Shown: positions 44,739-54,398, counted from the stretch's first letter. The stretch: 64,000 nucleotides of DNA from Streptococcus cuniculi (GCF_004570575.1 NZ_SPPD01000005.1:1-64000), one strand, 5' to 3'. Made by a program: numbers and translations. The notes: generated from the sequence alone by a model not told the origin.

Positions 44739-45434
44739 ATGAATCAAGAACCTTATATTATCAATCAAGTGGACAATACCGCTTTGAATCGTTTCTTTGG
44801 TAAAATTTATGGCTTTGTGGCAGCAGGAGTTGGTCTTTCTGCCTTGGTGGCTTATCTGTCATTGACGACCTTTTGGGAAATGACGCGTAGTCTCTTGCTA
44901 GGTGGGTCATTTGCCATCTGGCTCGTGATGCTGGCTGAGATTGGTCTTGTCTTTGCGGCGTCTCGTATGGCAGCGCAAAATAGCCCTTTGGCCTTGCCTA
45001 TGTTTCTGGCTTACTCGGTCATGAATGGTTTTACGATTAGTATTGTACTTCTAGCCTACACTCAGGAAACTGTCTTTACAGCCTTTCTGACAGCAGCCTT
45101 GATGTTTGTTGTGATGGCTGTGATTGGGATGACTACGAAGAAAAATCTTTCAGGCATGGCGCAGGCCCTTTATGCAGCCTTGATTGGTGTGATTATTGCG
45201 AGTGTAGTCAATCTCTTTCTCGCAAGTTCAGGGATGAGTTTTATTATTTCAATCATCTCAGTCTTCATTTTCTCAGGTTTGATTGCCTATGACAACCAAC
45301 GTATCCGCTATGTCTTTGAAGAAACAAATGGCGAAGTTGGCCAAGGCTGGGTTGTTTCAATGGCCTTATCTCTCTATCTCGATTTTGTCAATCTATTCTT
45401 GAATCTGTTGCGTATCTTCGGATCAAGAGATTGA
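44739..45434 (+). CDS. Bax inhibitor-1/YccA family membrane protein
   Basis: This 231-residue protein has seven membrane segments, as in the TMBIM/YccA family of calcium-leak-type channels and FtsH regulators. Family features are the N-terminal LNRFFGKIYGFVAAGVGLSA, the middle SVMNGFTISIVLLAYT and the C-terminal GLIAYDNQRIRYVFEE with the conserved Asp. The ribosome site AAAGGAGG is strong. The streptococcal function is unknown. Confidence 0.92.
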   Translation: MNQEPYIINQVDNTALNRFFGKIYGFVAAGVGLSALVAYLSLTTFWEMTRSLLLGGSFAIWLVMLAEIGLVFAASRMAAQNSPLALPMFLAYSVMNGFTISIVLLAYTQETVFTAFLTAALMFVVMAVIGMTTKKNLSGMAQALYAALIGVIIASVVNLFLASSGMSFIISIISVFIFSGLIAYDNQRIRYVFEETNGEVGQGWVVSMALSLYLDFVNLFLNLLRIFGSRD

Positions 45435-45444
45435 GCAAGAAAAT

Positions 45445-45471
45445 AACTCGCTGTTATAGTGAGTTTTTTTC
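45445..45471 (+). terminator. Terminator after the Bax inhibitor-1 gene
   Basis: AACTCGCT pairs with AGTGAGTT (one G-T pair), then a run of seven T. Confidence 0.85.
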
Positions 45472-45514
45472 TTTTGTGGTATAATAACATTACAATAGAC
45501 TAGGAGGATTGCAC

Positions 45515-46171
45515 ATGGCAGTTAAAGATTTTATGACCCGAAAGGTGGTCTACATTTCACCAGATACAACGATTGCGCATGCAGCTGAATTGATGCGTGA
45601 GCAAGCGATTCACCGTCTACCCGTTATTGAAGATGATAAATTGGTCGGTCTTGTGACAGAAGGAACCATTGCAGAAGCGAGCCCTTCAAAGGCAACGAGC
45701 TTATCTATCTATGAGATGAATTATCTCTTGAATAAGACCAAGGTTCGTGATGTGATGATTCGTGATGTCATTACCGTTTCTAAATTTGCCAGCCTAGAAG
45801 ATGCGATTTATCTGATGTATAAAAACAAGGTCGGTATTCTACCTGTTGTGGACAATGACCAAATGGCGGGTGTCATTACGGATCGTGATGTCTTTGCAGC
45901 CTTCCTCCATGTTTCTGGCTATGGTGAGGCTGGTGTTCGTATCCGCTTCTTGGTCGAGAATAAGGCTGGTGAGCTAGAGAAGATTATCCGTTTGATCTCA
46001 GAACAAGGCTATAATATCATTAGCACTGTTCAGATTGCGGACAAATCAGGTAGCATAGTCATCGAAGTACAGATTGAAGGCAAGGTAGACCGCCAGCACT
46101 TATCAGAGATTTTTGAGCAGGCTGGAATCAAAGTGGACAGTCTCGTGCCCACAGAAACGAAAAAAATTTAA
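45515..46171 (+). CDS. CBS-ACT domain protein (AcuB-like)
   Basis: This 218-residue regulator has two CBS domains (VKDFMTRKVVYISPDTTIAH and VRDVMIRDVITVSKFASLED) that bind adenine nucleotides, then an ACT-like domain (IRFLVENKAGELEKIIRLIS). Family proteins sense energy state or amino acids; the ligand and target here are unknown. Start: ATG 45515 with AGGAGG upstream. Confidence 0.88.
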   Translation: MAVKDFMTRKVVYISPDTTIAHAAELMREQAIHRLPVIEDDKLVGLVTEGTIAEASPSKATSLSIYEMNYLLNKTKVRDVMIRDVITVSKFASLEDAIYLMYKNKVGILPVVDNDQMAGVITDRDVFAAFLHVSGYGEAGVRIRFLVENKAGELEKIIRLISEQGYNIISTVQIADKSGSIVIEVQIEGKVDRQHLSEIFEQAGIKVDSLVPTETKKI

Positions 46172-46191
46172 AAAGAGCATTTGCTCTTTTT
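46170..46191. terminator. Terminator after the CBS-ACT gene
   Basis: AAAAAGAGCA and TGCTCTTTTT form a perfect 10-bp stem with a two-base centre, overlapping the stop codon. Confidence 0.8.
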
Positions 46192-46252
46192 AAATTGGTC
46201 TTGCAAAGGCTAGGAAGTTCTGTTGAGACGAGGGCTGAACTGTGGACAAGAG

Positions 46253-46281
46253 AAAAACCATTCACTTGGAGTGGTGAATGG
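46253..46281 (-). terminator. Terminator of the YitT gene
   Basis: On the reverse strand CCATTCAC and GTGAATGG form an 8-bp stem followed by TTTTT, just past the stop at 46289. Confidence 0.8.
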
Positions 46282-46288
46282 CGCATCT

Positions 46289-47152
46289 TTATTTTTCAAA
46301 AGGTTGTTTATTGCTATCAAGGGTAAATCCTTCGCCTAAAACCTCGTGGGCATCGGTGATGGTGATAAAGGCGTGGGGGTCAATCCGGTGGATTAAATCC
46401 TTCATTTCTTGTAATTGGCTCTTATAGATGACCGAGTAGACCATGTCAATGTTTTTACGGCTATAGAAGCCCTGAGCCTTGATGAGGGTGATACCACGCT
46501 CGATATTTTCATCAATGGCCTGTGCTAACTCTTGAGATTTTTCAGAGACAATCATGACTCCCTTGCTTCCGTAGTTTCCATCTGTAATGAGATCAATCAC
46601 ACGGGAGACAATGGTGACCATCATCAGTGTATAGAGGACATTGCGCAGGTCATGAAAGACAACGATGGTCAGCGTGAGAACCAAGACATCGATGAATAAA
46701 ATAATTTGTCCGATGGTAAAAGAGGTGTATTTATGGCCGATTCGAGCGAGAATGTCGCTTCCTCCTGTGGTTCCACCAGCCTTGAAAATAATCCCTAGTC
46801 CTGCACCCATGAGGATTCCCCCAAGAATGGCTACCAAGATTAAGTCTCCTTCTAGCGGAATGGTGATAGGAATGTGTTCAAACAGGGCTAGCCAAGCAGT
46901 CACACCAACAGTACCGATGATACTGTAATAGAGGGTTCGTTTGCCCAGAATTTTCCAGCCGAGGATAAAGAGGGGAATATTGATGAGGATATTCATAATC
47001 CAAGGTTGAATGCCTAGAAGATAGTAGAGAATCAGATTGATTCCCGTTGCTCCGCCCTCGTAGAGGTGGTTGGGGATAATCAAGTAGTTGAGCCCAAAAG
47101 AAAAAAGTCCAGCTCCCAGTATCACAAAAAAGAGGTTCTTAAATCGTAGCAT
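46289..47152 (-). CDS. YitT-family membrane protein
   Basis: This 287-residue protein has five to six membrane segments (DUF161, for example GLNYLIIPNHLYEGGATGIN and GAGLGIIFKAGGTTGGSD) and a C-terminal soluble DUF2179 domain from about 195 (YGSKGVMIVSEKSQEL, RGITLIKAQGFYSRK). The transport substrate is unproven. It is divergent from tmk. Confidence 0.9.
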   Translation of the reverse strand: MLRFKNLFFVILGAGLFSFGLNYLIIPNHLYEGGATGINLILYYLLGIQPWIMNILINIPLFILGWKILGKRTLYYSIIGTVGVTAWLALFEHIPITIPLEGDLILVAILGGILMGAGLGIIFKAGGTTGGSDILARIGHKYTSFTIGQIILFIDVLVLTLTIVVFHDLRNVLYTLMMVTIVSRVIDLITDGNYGSKGVMIVSEKSQELAQAIDENIERGITLIKAQGFYSRKNIDMVYSVIYKSQLQEMKDLIHRIDPHAFITITDAHEVLGEGFTLDSNKQPFEK

Positions 47153-47317
47153 TCCCTGCTCCCTTCGGTTAATCCTATATTCATTCTAACAGATTTAAAG
47201 CGGATACACAAGACAAATAAAGAGTGCTTTTTCTCTGTTTTTTTGGTAAAATAAGAGGAAATACAATTGAGAAATGATTTCAGATTTTTACGGAGTATCA
47301 AAAAACAGGGGATTCAC

Positions 47318-47950
47318 ATGACACAAGGAATATTTATCACATTGGAAGGACCAGACGGTGCAGGTAAGACCACGGTTTTACAAGAATTAATACCGCGTTT
47401 AGAAGCACTAGGAAAGCAGGTCACAACGACCCGTGAGCCAGGAGGCGTTGCGATTGCAGAAGACATTCGCTCGGTCATCTTAAATCCTCAAAATACAGCA
47501 ATGGATGATAAGACGGAGTTGTTGCTGTACATTGCAGCACGACGCCAGCACTTGAAGGAGCGTATTTTACCAGCTTTGGAAAGTGGCCAGTTGCTCTTGG
47601 TTGACCGCTTTATCGACTCTTCTGTCGCCTATCAAGGTTTTGGTAGGGGATTGGACATTGCAGCGATTGATTGGCTCAATCACTATGCGACAGATGGGCT
47701 AAAGCCAGATTTGACACTCTATTTTGATATTGATGTGGAAGAAGGCTTGGCGCGGATTACGCGCAATGCGAATCGGGATGTTGACAGGCTTGATATGGAG
47801 GCTCTAGACATGCACGAGCGTGTCAGAACAGGCTATCTGGCAATTTTAGATAAGGAAGCAGATCGTGTCGTGAAAATTGATGCTTCTCAATCCGTGGAGG
47901 AAGTGGTAGAGGCAGCTTTTACTGCTATCTATGACCGATTTTTTAAGTAA
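47318..47950 (+). CDS. tmk: Thymidylate kinase
   Basis: Tmk phosphorylates dTMP to dTDP. The 210-residue protein has the P-loop [30 protein letters not shown], the [18 protein letters not shown] dTMP-site motif and the lid region ([12 protein letters not shown]). The start at ATG 47318 follows AGGGGA; an in-frame start at 47267 would add 17 residues with no ribosome site. First gene of tmk-holB-yabA-rsmI. Confidence 0.96.
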   Translation: MTQGIFITLEGPDGAGKTTVLQELIPRLEALGKQVTTTREPGGVAIAEDIRSVILNPQNTAMDDKTELLLYIAARRQHLKERILPALESGQLLLVDRFIDSSVAYQGFGRGLDIAAIDWLNHYATDGLKPDLTLYFDIDVEEGLARITRNANRDVDRLDMEALDMHERVRTGYLAILDKEADRVVKIDASQSVEEVVEAAFTAIYDRFFK

Positions 47951-47953
47951 TAC

Positions 47954-48859
47954 ATGAAAAAAGAAGAATTACAGGGTTTACAGCCCCAGCTTTACCAGTC
48001 TTTTCAGGCTGTTTTGCAGCAAGGACGCTTGGCGCATGCCTATCTTTTTTCGGGCGATTTTGCTAGCTTTGAAATGGCTATTTTTCTCAGTCAGGCGATT
48101 TTTTGTGAAGATAAGGTGGCAGAAATTCCTTGTGGACAATGTCGCTCTTGTCGTTTGATTGAACAGGGTGAATTTACCGATGTGACCGTGGTCAGTCCTC
48201 AGGGCAATACGATTAAGACTGAGACGATTCGCGATTTGGTCAAGCAGTTTTCCCAGTCAGGTTTTGAGTCGAACCAGCAGGTCTTCATCATTCGGGATGC
48301 AGAGAAGATGCACCCTAATGCGGCGAATTCTCTCCTGAAAGTGATTGAAGAACCTCAGAGTGATATTCGGATTTTTCTGTTGACCAATCAGGAACATGCT
48401 GTTTTAGCAACCATTAAAAGCCGAGTTCAAATTGTCGTCTTTCCGAAAAATTTGCCTCTTTTAGAACGATTGCTGGAAGAAGAAGGTTTATTGAAAACGC
48501 AGGCGCAGCTGATTGCTAGACTCGTCGCAAGCATCGAAGAAGCCAAGCAATTGGCGAGCCAAAAATCCTTTATAGACCTCATAACGGTCGCAAAAAAGTG
48601 GATCGATATCCTGTTGAAACAGCCAAATAAGGCTTATGTACAGGTAGGAAACTTGGTGCGCCTTGCCCCAGAAAAACTGGATCAATCCCGCTTGTTTGGG
48701 CTACTCACAGTCTTATTGGCAGATCAGATGACAGAGCCTAGGGCCTTGATTTATTTGGAGAATTTACAGCTGGCACGCCAGCAATGGCAGAGTAATGTTA
48801 GCCTGCAAAATGCCTTAGAATACTGGCTATTATCAACAGAAAAACAAGTGAAAGGATAG
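47954..48859 (+). CDS. holB: DNA polymerase III delta prime subunit
   Basis: HolB is part of the clamp loader. The 301-residue protein has the AAA-type N-terminal region (GRLAHAYLFSGDF), the zinc site CGQCRSC about residues 56-62, and the sensor part NAANSLLKVIEEPQ. The P-loop is degenerate as is usual for delta prime (LFSGDFASFE lacks GKT), so it does not hydrolyse ATP. It begins 3 bases after tmk without a clear ribosome site, so translation is probably coupled. Confidence 0.93.
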   Translation: MKKEELQGLQPQLYQSFQAVLQQGRLAHAYLFSGDFASFEMAIFLSQAIFCEDKVAEIPCGQCRSCRLIEQGEFTDVTVVSPQGNTIKTETIRDLVKQFSQSGFESNQQVFIIRDAEKMHPNAANSLLKVIEEPQSDIRIFLLTNQEHAVLATIKSRVQIVVFPKNLPLLERLLEEEGLLKTQAQLIARLVASIEEAKQLASQKSFIDLITVAKKWIDILLKQPNKAYVQVGNLVRLAPEKLDQSRLFGLLTVLLADQMTEPRALIYLENLQLARQQWQSNVSLQNALEYWLLSTEKQVKG

Positions 48860-48862
48860 TGC

Positions 48863-49180
48863 ATGGATAAGAAAGAGATTTTTGATGCCTTAGATGGTTT
48901 TTCTCAACAGCTACTGGTCACGCTGGCAGAAGTAGAAGCAATCAAGAAACACTTGCGCGGTGTGATTGAAGAAAATACAGATTTACGCTTGGAAAATTCC
49001 AAATTACGGGAGCGCTTAGAAAAAGATGACCGTGAACAGAATCGGACGGCGAATTTTGGGAAGGAAAATTTGGAAAATATCTACGAGGATGGTTTTCATA
49101 TCTGTACTTTTTCCTATGGTCAACGTAGGGACAATGATGAGCCGTGTATGTTTTGTTTAGAATTATTGAATAGAGAGTAA
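48863..49180 (+). CDS. yabA: Replication initiation control protein YabA
   Basis: YabA limits over-initiation of replication by binding DnaA and the sliding clamp DnaN. The 105-residue protein has an N-terminal leucine-zipper coiled coil (about 10-60) and a C-terminal zinc site made of FHIC and [10 protein letters not shown]. Length is normal. It follows holB by 3 bases behind AAAGG. Confidence 0.95.
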   Translation: MDKKEIFDALDGFSQQLLVTLAEVEAIKKHLRGVIEENTDLRLENSKLRERLEKDDREQNRTANFGKENLENIYEDGFHICTFSYGQRRDNDEPCMFCLELLNRE

Positions 49181-49182
49181 GC

Positions 49183-50097
49183 ATGCAGATTCAAAAATCA
49201 GTCAACCATTCCTTGCCTTTTGGCACCCTGTATCTTGTTCCGACACCGATTGGCAATCTTCAAGATATGACCTTTCGGGCGATTGAGACCTTAAAAACAG
49301 TGGATCTCATTGCAGCAGAAGATACGAGAAATACTGGTCTCTTGCTCAAGCATTTTGAGATTGAAACACATCAGATATCCTTCCATGAACACAATGCCTA
49401 CGAAAAAATTCCCGTTTTGCTAGAGATGTTGCGGTCAGGTCAGTCGATTGCGCAAGTCTCAGATGCAGGTTTGCCGAGTATTTCTGATCCAGGACATGAC
49501 TTGGTACAAGCTGTGATTGCTGAAAATATTCCAGTCGTTGCGTTACCGGGAGCATCAGCAGGAATTACGGCCCTGATTGCATCAGGACTAGCACCGCAAC
49601 CGCATATTTTTTATGGATTTTTACCGCGGAAAGCTGGTCAACAAAAAGCTTTTTTTGAGGAGAAAAAGCACTACTCTGAAACACAGATTTTCTACGAATC
49701 ACCGCATCGAGTCAAGGCGACTTTAGAAAATATGCAAGCGGTGTACGGTGACCGCTCGGTTGTTGTCGTGCGAGAATTGACAAAGTTGTACGAAGAATAC
49801 CAACGCGGACACATCAGTGAACTTCTTGCGTTTATCGCCGCTCATCCCCTAAAAGGTGAATGCTTGATGATTGTATCAGGTGCTGAGAAGACGGAAGCCT
49901 GTGAAGCTGACGAGGTAGACTTGAAAGCAGCGGTAGAAGCCTTGATAGAAGCAGGTTCAAAACCCAACCAAGCCATTAAAGAAGTAGCCAAACGCTACCA
50001 ACTCAAAAAACAAGAAGTGTATGACGTGTATCATGAACTAAGATACGAGGGCGTAAAAAAGCGACAGAAAATTAGGAAACATGACGAAGAAGCGTAG
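49183..50097 (+). CDS. rsmI: 16S rRNA (cytidine-1402-2'-O)-methyltransferase
   Basis: RsmI methylates the ribose of C1402, the same nucleotide base-modified by RsmH encoded at 14697. The 304-residue protein has LYLVPTPIGNLQDMTFRA, AEDTRNTGLLLKHF, ISFHEHN, VSDAGLPSISDPGHDLV, and GASAGITALIASGL. A C-terminal helical part follows. It begins 2 bases after yabA. Confidence 0.96.
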   Translation: MQIQKSVNHSLPFGTLYLVPTPIGNLQDMTFRAIETLKTVDLIAAEDTRNTGLLLKHFEIETHQISFHEHNAYEKIPVLLEMLRSGQSIAQVSDAGLPSISDPGHDLVQAVIAENIPVVALPGASAGITALIASGLAPQPHIFYGFLPRKAGQQKAFFEEKKHYSETQIFYESPHRVKATLENMQAVYGDRSVVVVRELTKLYEEYQRGHISELLAFIAAHPLKGECLMIVSGAEKTEACEADEVDLKAAVEALIEAGSKPNQAIKEVAKRYQLKKQEVYDVYHELRYEGVKKRQKIRKHDEEA

Positions 50098-50112
50098 CTT
50101 CTAGGAATGTTT

Positions 50113-50250
50113 CTCTATTTTCCGAGCTTTTAGCCCGAGTTCATTTAAGTAGTGAGAGCGTAAAAAAAGTCCTAATGAAAATAGGAGACTGCTGCCGTGT
50201 TCAACGAACATAAAGCAATCTATCTTTTTCATAGAGACTTTTAGCTCGAA
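50113..50250. repeat. R1 tail fragments after rsmI
   Basis: TCTATTTTCCGAGCTTTTAG at 50113-50132, continuing CCCGAGTTCATT, matches the R1 tail. A second, weaker copy, GAGACTTTTAGCTCGAACACAATT, is at about 50235-50258. The rest of 50098-50439 holds only a terminator. Confidence 0.5.
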
Positions 50251-50284
50251 CACAATTCTGAATTAAAACACAACACAACAATAT

Positions 50285-50330
50285 AAATGCTTCAGCAATT
50301 CTCCATTAGAGAGTTGCTGAGGCATTTTTT
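50285..50330. terminator. Strong terminator after rsmI
   Basis: AATGCTTCAGCAATTCTC pairs with GAGAGTTGCTGAGGCATT with two mismatches, followed by six T. It is T-poor on the other strand. Confidence 0.8.
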
Positions 50331-50439
50331 ACTACAACAACAAACGAATCAAAACAAAAAGAAAAGGACTTAGTCCTGTACAATACAGAATGAAATCCTC
50401 TCATTTGTTATTTGTCTAATCAGTACAGAGTAGGCTTTT

Positions 50440-50760
50440 TTACTTAAATAAACTAATCCAGTCCCTTTTTTGATGAGTGACCCGCAAGATGACTGCTGTC
50501 TGTGCATCAATGATGTAGAAGACAAGATAACTGCCTACAATCAGCATTCTAAGTTTTTGTTCAGCTGGGAACTCTCTGCCAACCCGTTCTGATACATTGA
50601 TTCCAATTTCTGGAATATCTAAAATTCTCTTAATGCCTAACTTAATGTTGCTCATCGTATTCTCGGCTGCTTGGGGGCTTAGAAAGTGGTTGAGAATATA
50701 GTCGTAGATACTGTCAAGGTCTTGTTCCGCATCTGTGGTGATGATCAATTTAGACACCAT
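50440..50760 (-). CDS. RelE/ParE-family toxin
   Basis: This 106-residue toxin of a type II module has the family pattern: KLIITTDAEQDLDSIYDYIL at the start, RILDIPEIGINVSER in the middle and RMLIVGSYLVFYIIDAQ and VILRVTHQKRDW at the end. RelE members cut mRNA on ribosomes and ParE members poison gyrase; sequence alone does not decide between them. The start overlaps the antitoxin stop by 11 bases (ATGGTGTCTAA). Confidence 0.88.
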   Translation of the reverse strand: MVSKLIITTDAEQDLDSIYDYILNHFLSPQAAENTMSNIKLGIKRILDIPEIGINVSERVGREFPAEQKLRMLIVGSYLVFYIIDAQTAVILRVTHQKRDWISLFK

Positions 50761-51043
50761 ATTTTGAGAAAACCTCGTCTATCTCTTTAACCTTGCCTTC
50801 TTTGTAGCTTTGATAGCCTTTCTGTATCTCTGTATAAAGGTCATCAATGATACGATCCTTTTGGCTCTTTTCACCATCTAAGAGAATAACGGGGACACTT
50901 TGCTGTTCAACAACTTTCAAGAGTAGGTTATTGAATAACGTTGTCATATCAATATTTTCGTAGCTGACGATTGTTCTCGCCTTTTCTAATAGGTCAGCAT
51001 TCGTTCTAAAACTAAATTGAGAGTTTTTCGTAATGGTTGTCAT
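50750..51043 (-). CDS. RelB/DinJ-family antitoxin
   Basis: This 97-residue antitoxin has a ribbon-helix-helix DNA-binding N-terminus (SQFSFRTNADLLEKARTIVS, DMTTLFNNLL) and a C-terminal part that would neutralise the toxin (LYTEIQKGYQSYKEGK). GGAGGAC precedes the ATG. It is first in the operon, as is usual, and would repress its own promoter together with the toxin. Confidence 0.85.
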   Translation of the reverse strand: MTTITKNSQFSFRTNADLLEKARTIVSYENIDMTTLFNNLLLKVVEQQSVPVILLDGEKSQKDRIIDDLYTEIQKGYQSYKEGKVKEIDEVFSKYGV

Positions 51044-51067
51044 ATCAGTCCTCCGTGCGTGTATGTT

Positions 51068-51077
51068 TGTATATACA
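51068..51077 (-). promoter_or_regulatory. Palindrome upstream of the toxin-antitoxin operon
   Basis: TGTATATACA is a perfect palindrome 25 bases before the antitoxin start, a likely operator. Confidence 0.45.
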
Positions 51078-51302
51078 GTATATCATATCGGACAAATAGC
51101 AGCAAGTATCATACCAATTAGATATATCATTTTTAAATGTGGATAGCTAGCTCATCTATTTGTTGGTCGGATTGTCTCTGGTATAAAAGGTAGCCTGCAA
51201 CAGCTATAGAAAAGTAGGCGATAGACTAAATGAGATAAAAATATGGAATTGTCTGAAAATTTGTGATATAATAAACAAAAATTTTTTATTTGGAGGGATA
51301 GG

Positions 51303-52394
51303 ATGACCATCTATAATTTTTCTGCAGGTCCTGCAGTGTTGCCAACATCCGTTTTAGAAAAAGCACAAGCTGAATTTCTGGATTATAATGGATCGGGTAT
51401 GAGCGTATTAGAGATGTCGCACCGCTCCAAAGAGTTCGATGATATTATAAAAGGTGCTGAAAGTCTCTTGCGAGAGTTAATGGCTATTCCAGATAACTAT
51501 AAGGTCTTGTTCTTACAAGGGGGAGCATCGCTTGAATTTACCATGATTCCACTCAATTTTGCCCGTGGCAAGAAGGCCTACTATCTAGCAGGTGGTTCAT
51601 GGGGGAAAAAAGCCTATACCGAAGCGGTTAAACTCTCAAAAACGATTCCGTTTGAACCGATTTTGCTAGGGTCAACAGAGGAGATAACCTATGCTGAATT
51701 GCCACGTTTTGATAAGGATACGATTGATTCTGAAGCAGCCTATGTCCATTTGACAACCAACAACACGATTGAAGGAACAGCACTCTACACGATTCCAGAT
51801 ACTAATGGCGTACCGGTCATTGCAGATATGTCGTCCAATATTTTGGCAGCTCGCTACAATGTGGAAGACTTTGCCATGATTTATGCTGGCGCTCAGAAAA
51901 ATATTGGACCAGCAGGTGTGACTATCGTGATTGTCCGTGAGGATTTCTTGAGTGACGATCCAGTCTTATCCAGCATGTTGGACTACCGCATTCAGGCAGA
52001 GAATGAATCGCTCTACAATACACCGCCAGCTTACTCCATCTACATTGCCAAACTAGTCTTTGAATGGGTGAAGGAAATCGGTGGTGTTGATGAAATGGAA
52101 AAACTCAACCGCGAAAAGTCAGGTCTTTTGTATGATTACATTGACCAATCTGATTTTTACACAAACCCTGTTCGTAACATTGAAGAACGCTCGGTAGCCA
52201 ATATTCCCTTTGTGTCCCCAAGTCCAGAACTGGATGCCAAATTTGTCAAAGAAGCGACCGCAGCAGGCTTTAAAAATATCAAGGGACATCGTTCGGTAGG
52301 TGGGATGCGTGCTAGTCTTTACAATGCCTTCCCCCGTCAAGGAGTAGTTGACTTGATTGCCTTTATGGAGAAGTTTGAAGAGGAGAATGCCTAA
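51303..52394 (+). CDS. serC: Phosphoserine aminotransferase
   Basis: SerC converts 3-phosphohydroxypyruvate to phosphoserine with pyridoxal phosphate. The 363-residue protein starts [17 protein letters not shown], with [16 protein letters not shown], the PLP lysine in [11 protein letters not shown] (about Lys199), and the C-terminal [16 protein letters not shown]. Its stop overlaps the next start (TAATG). With serA at 53011 it makes most of the serine pathway; serB is not in the window. Confidence 0.96.
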   Translation: MTIYNFSAGPAVLPTSVLEKAQAEFLDYNGSGMSVLEMSHRSKEFDDIIKGAESLLRELMAIPDNYKVLFLQGGASLEFTMIPLNFARGKKAYYLAGGSWGKKAYTEAVKLSKTIPFEPILLGSTEEITYAELPRFDKDTIDSEAAYVHLTTNNTIEGTALYTIPDTNGVPVIADMSSNILAARYNVEDFAMIYAGAQKNIGPAGVTIVIVREDFLSDDPVLSSMLDYRIQAENESLYNTPPAYSIYIAKLVFEWVKEIGGVDEMEKLNREKSGLLYDYIDQSDFYTNPVRNIEERSVANIPFVSPSPELDAKFVKEATAAGFKNIKGHRSVGGMRASLYNAFPRQGVVDLIAFMEKFEEENA

Positions 52395-52954
52395 TGGAAA
52401 TTCGGCTTGCCCACCCCAATGAAGTGAATACGATTTGCCAGATTTTTGAAGAAGCACGTGCCTTTTTAGCCCGGGCTGGCATCAGCCAGTGGCAGGGTGT
52501 CTATCCGAGTGAAGAAGATGTCTTTGAGGATATTTTATCAGGTCGCGGTTACGTTGCGATTGTAGAGGGGCAGGTGGCAGCTTACACTGCTGTGCAAATT
52601 GGCAATGAGCCAGCCTACAATGACATCTATAATGGCAAATGGCAGCACAATAATTTTCTGTATACGACCTTCCACCGAGTCGCAGTGGCTGGAGCCTTCC
52701 GTGGTCAGCAAATCATTCAGACCTTTTTACAGGGCTTGATTGAGGGGCAAAAAGGTCCAGATTTTCGCTGTGATACCCATGAAAAGAATGTGGTTATGCA
52801 GCATATCTTAGAAAAATTGGGCTTTGTCTACTGCGGTAAGGTAGCGATTGACGGAGAACGCTTAGCCTATCAAAAGATAAAAACCAAGCAAGAAACCAGC
52901 CTCTATCAAGAGATTGCCGAGGATGACCGCTGGCTGTTTGGGAGAAATGATTAA
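52394..52954 (+). CDS. GNAT-family acetyltransferase between serC and serA
   Basis: This 186-residue protein has the GNAT fold: IRLAHPNEVNTICQIFEEAR, the acetyl-CoA site RVAVAGAFRGQQIIQTFL (loop FRGQQI), and CDTHEKNVVMQHILEKLGFV with the usual Asn. It is coupled to serC by a one-base overlap, so it may act on a serine-pathway or amino-acid metabolite; the substrate is unknown. Confidence 0.87.
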   Translation: MEIRLAHPNEVNTICQIFEEARAFLARAGISQWQGVYPSEEDVFEDILSGRGYVAIVEGQVAAYTAVQIGNEPAYNDIYNGKWQHNNFLYTTFHRVAVAGAFRGQQIIQTFLQGLIEGQKGPDFRCDTHEKNVVMQHILEKLGFVYCGKVAIDGERLAYQKIKTKQETSLYQEIAEDDRWLFGRND

Positions 52955-53010
52955 ATAAAGAAGAGAAAGAGGAGGGAATGGCTAAGCACCACTCCCTTTT
53001 AGGAAATAAA

Positions 53011-54192
53011 ATGGTATTTAGTGTACGAACCTTTAACAACATCAACCAAATTGGCTTGAAAGAACTAGGAAATAAGTTTCAGATTGATGGAGATCAGGCA
53101 GCAAATCCTGACGCCTTTATCATTCGTTCTGAAAATTTGCATGGTTTTCCTTTCCCAGAAAATCTAAAAGCGATTGCCCGCGCAGGAGCTGGTACCAATA
53201 ATATTCCGATTGAAGATGCGACAGCTCAAGGAATCGTTGTTTTTAACACACCGGGTGCCAATGCGAATGCGGTAAAAGAAGCGGTATTGGCGTCTATCTT
53301 ATTGTCTGCGCGTGACTATATCACGGCAACTACTTGGACCAATACCTTGTCGGGTGAGGATGTTCCTCAGCAAGTGGAAGCAGGGAAAAAGCAATTTGCA
53401 GGAACAGAAATTACAGGAAAAACGCTCGGAGTGATTGGCCTCGGTGCGATTGGTGCACGGATTGCCAATGATGCCCGCCGTTTGGGAATGAACGTTTTGG
53501 GTTATGACCCCTATGTATCGGTTGAAACAGCTTGGAGTATTTCAAGCCACGTTAAGCGTGTGGATGAGCTGAAAGAAATTTTCACGCAGTCAGATTATAT
53601 CACCGTTCATGTCCCCCTAACGGATAGCACCCGCGAATTATTTAATGCTCCGGCTTTTGCTCTGATGAAAAAAGGGACTACGATTATCAACTTTGCCCGC
53701 GGTGAGTTGGTCAATCATGCTGATTTGTTTGATGCCATTGCGACAGGCGTTGTGGGTCACTATGTGACAGACTTTGGAACCGAAGAGCTGCTCAATAAGC
53801 CCCACATCACAGTTTTTCCTCATGTCGGTGGCTCGACTGAAGAAGCAGAGCTAAACTGTGCAGTGGCAGCAGGGCAAACCATTCGTCGCTTTATGGAGAC
53901 AGGTGAGATTACCAATTCGGTCAATTTCCCGAATATGCACCAAGCCCTGTCCACCCCTTTCCGTCTGACGCTAATCAATAAAAATGTGCCGAATATGGTC
54001 GCAAAGATTTCGACGGCGGTTTCAAATCTCAATATCAATATTGACAATATCTTGAACCGCTCAAAAGGAGACTATGCCTATACCATGCTGGACTTGGATG
54101 AAGCGGACAAGGAAAAAATCAAGGCTCTTGCGGAACAATTTGAAAACGATGAAAACATTATCAAAGTGCGGATTATTGAAAGTGGGAAGTAA
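53011..54192 (+). CDS. serA: D-3-phosphoglycerate dehydrogenase
   Basis: SerA oxidises 3-phosphoglycerate to 3-phosphohydroxypyruvate, the first step of serine synthesis. The 393-residue protein starts MVFSVRTFNNIN. The NAD site is GKTLGVIGLGAIGARIAND, the catalytic Arg is in INFARGELVN, and the acid-base His is in VFPHVGG. A C-terminal ACT domain (LINKNVPNMVAKISTAVSNL) allows feedback by serine. Start 53011 has AGGAAA upstream. ATG 52978 is in frame but its AGGAGG is only two bases away, so it is less likely. Confidence 0.94.
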   Translation: MVFSVRTFNNINQIGLKELGNKFQIDGDQAANPDAFIIRSENLHGFPFPENLKAIARAGAGTNNIPIEDATAQGIVVFNTPGANANAVKEAVLASILLSARDYITATTWTNTLSGEDVPQQVEAGKKQFAGTEITGKTLGVIGLGAIGARIANDARRLGMNVLGYDPYVSVETAWSISSHVKRVDELKEIFTQSDYITVHVPLTDSTRELFNAPAFALMKKGTTIINFARGELVNHADLFDAIATGVVGHYVTDFGTEELLNKPHITVFPHVGGSTEEAELNCAVAAGQTIRRFMETGEITNSVNFPNMHQALSTPFRLTLINKNVPNMVAKISTAVSNLNINIDNILNRSKGDYAYTMLDLDEADKEKIKALAEQFENDENIIKVRIIESGK

Positions 54193-54194
54193 TC

Positions 54195-54398
54195 ATGGAT
54201 AAAAAAGAACGAAAAGAGTATGTGAGGGACTTAAAAGAGCGTTTCGAGGTATTTCAAATCAATCTTGTCACAGCGCTTTGGGTAGACAAGGAGACGGGAG
54301 TTGAGTACCTCCGCCTAGCAGACGGTGATTTGCGTCCTTTATTCAATTCTGAGGGCAAGCCAAACATTAACAAGCAGTTCAAAGATGACCTACTATAA
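54195..54398 (+). CDS. Small DUF6440-like protein
   Basis: This 67-residue soluble protein carries KETGVEYLRLADGDLRPLFN and SEGKPNIN, resembling the DUF6440 family of small proteins found in Firmicutes. No catalytic motif is visible and the function is unknown. It starts 2 bases after serA and overlaps the repair gene ogt by 14 bases, so it is in the same transcript. Confidence 0.72.
   Translation: MDKKERKEYVRDLKERFEVFQINLVTALWVDKETGVEYLRLADGDLRPLFNSEGKPNINKQFKDDLL

Noticed and set aside
51123..51302. Serine-responsive riboswitch or T-box before serC
   Set aside because: No T-box conserved sequence or terminator-antiterminator pair was seen in this 180-bp gap.
52978..53010. Upstream ATG as the serA start
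   Set aside because: The AGGAGG is only two bases before this ATG; the family N-terminus begins at 53011.
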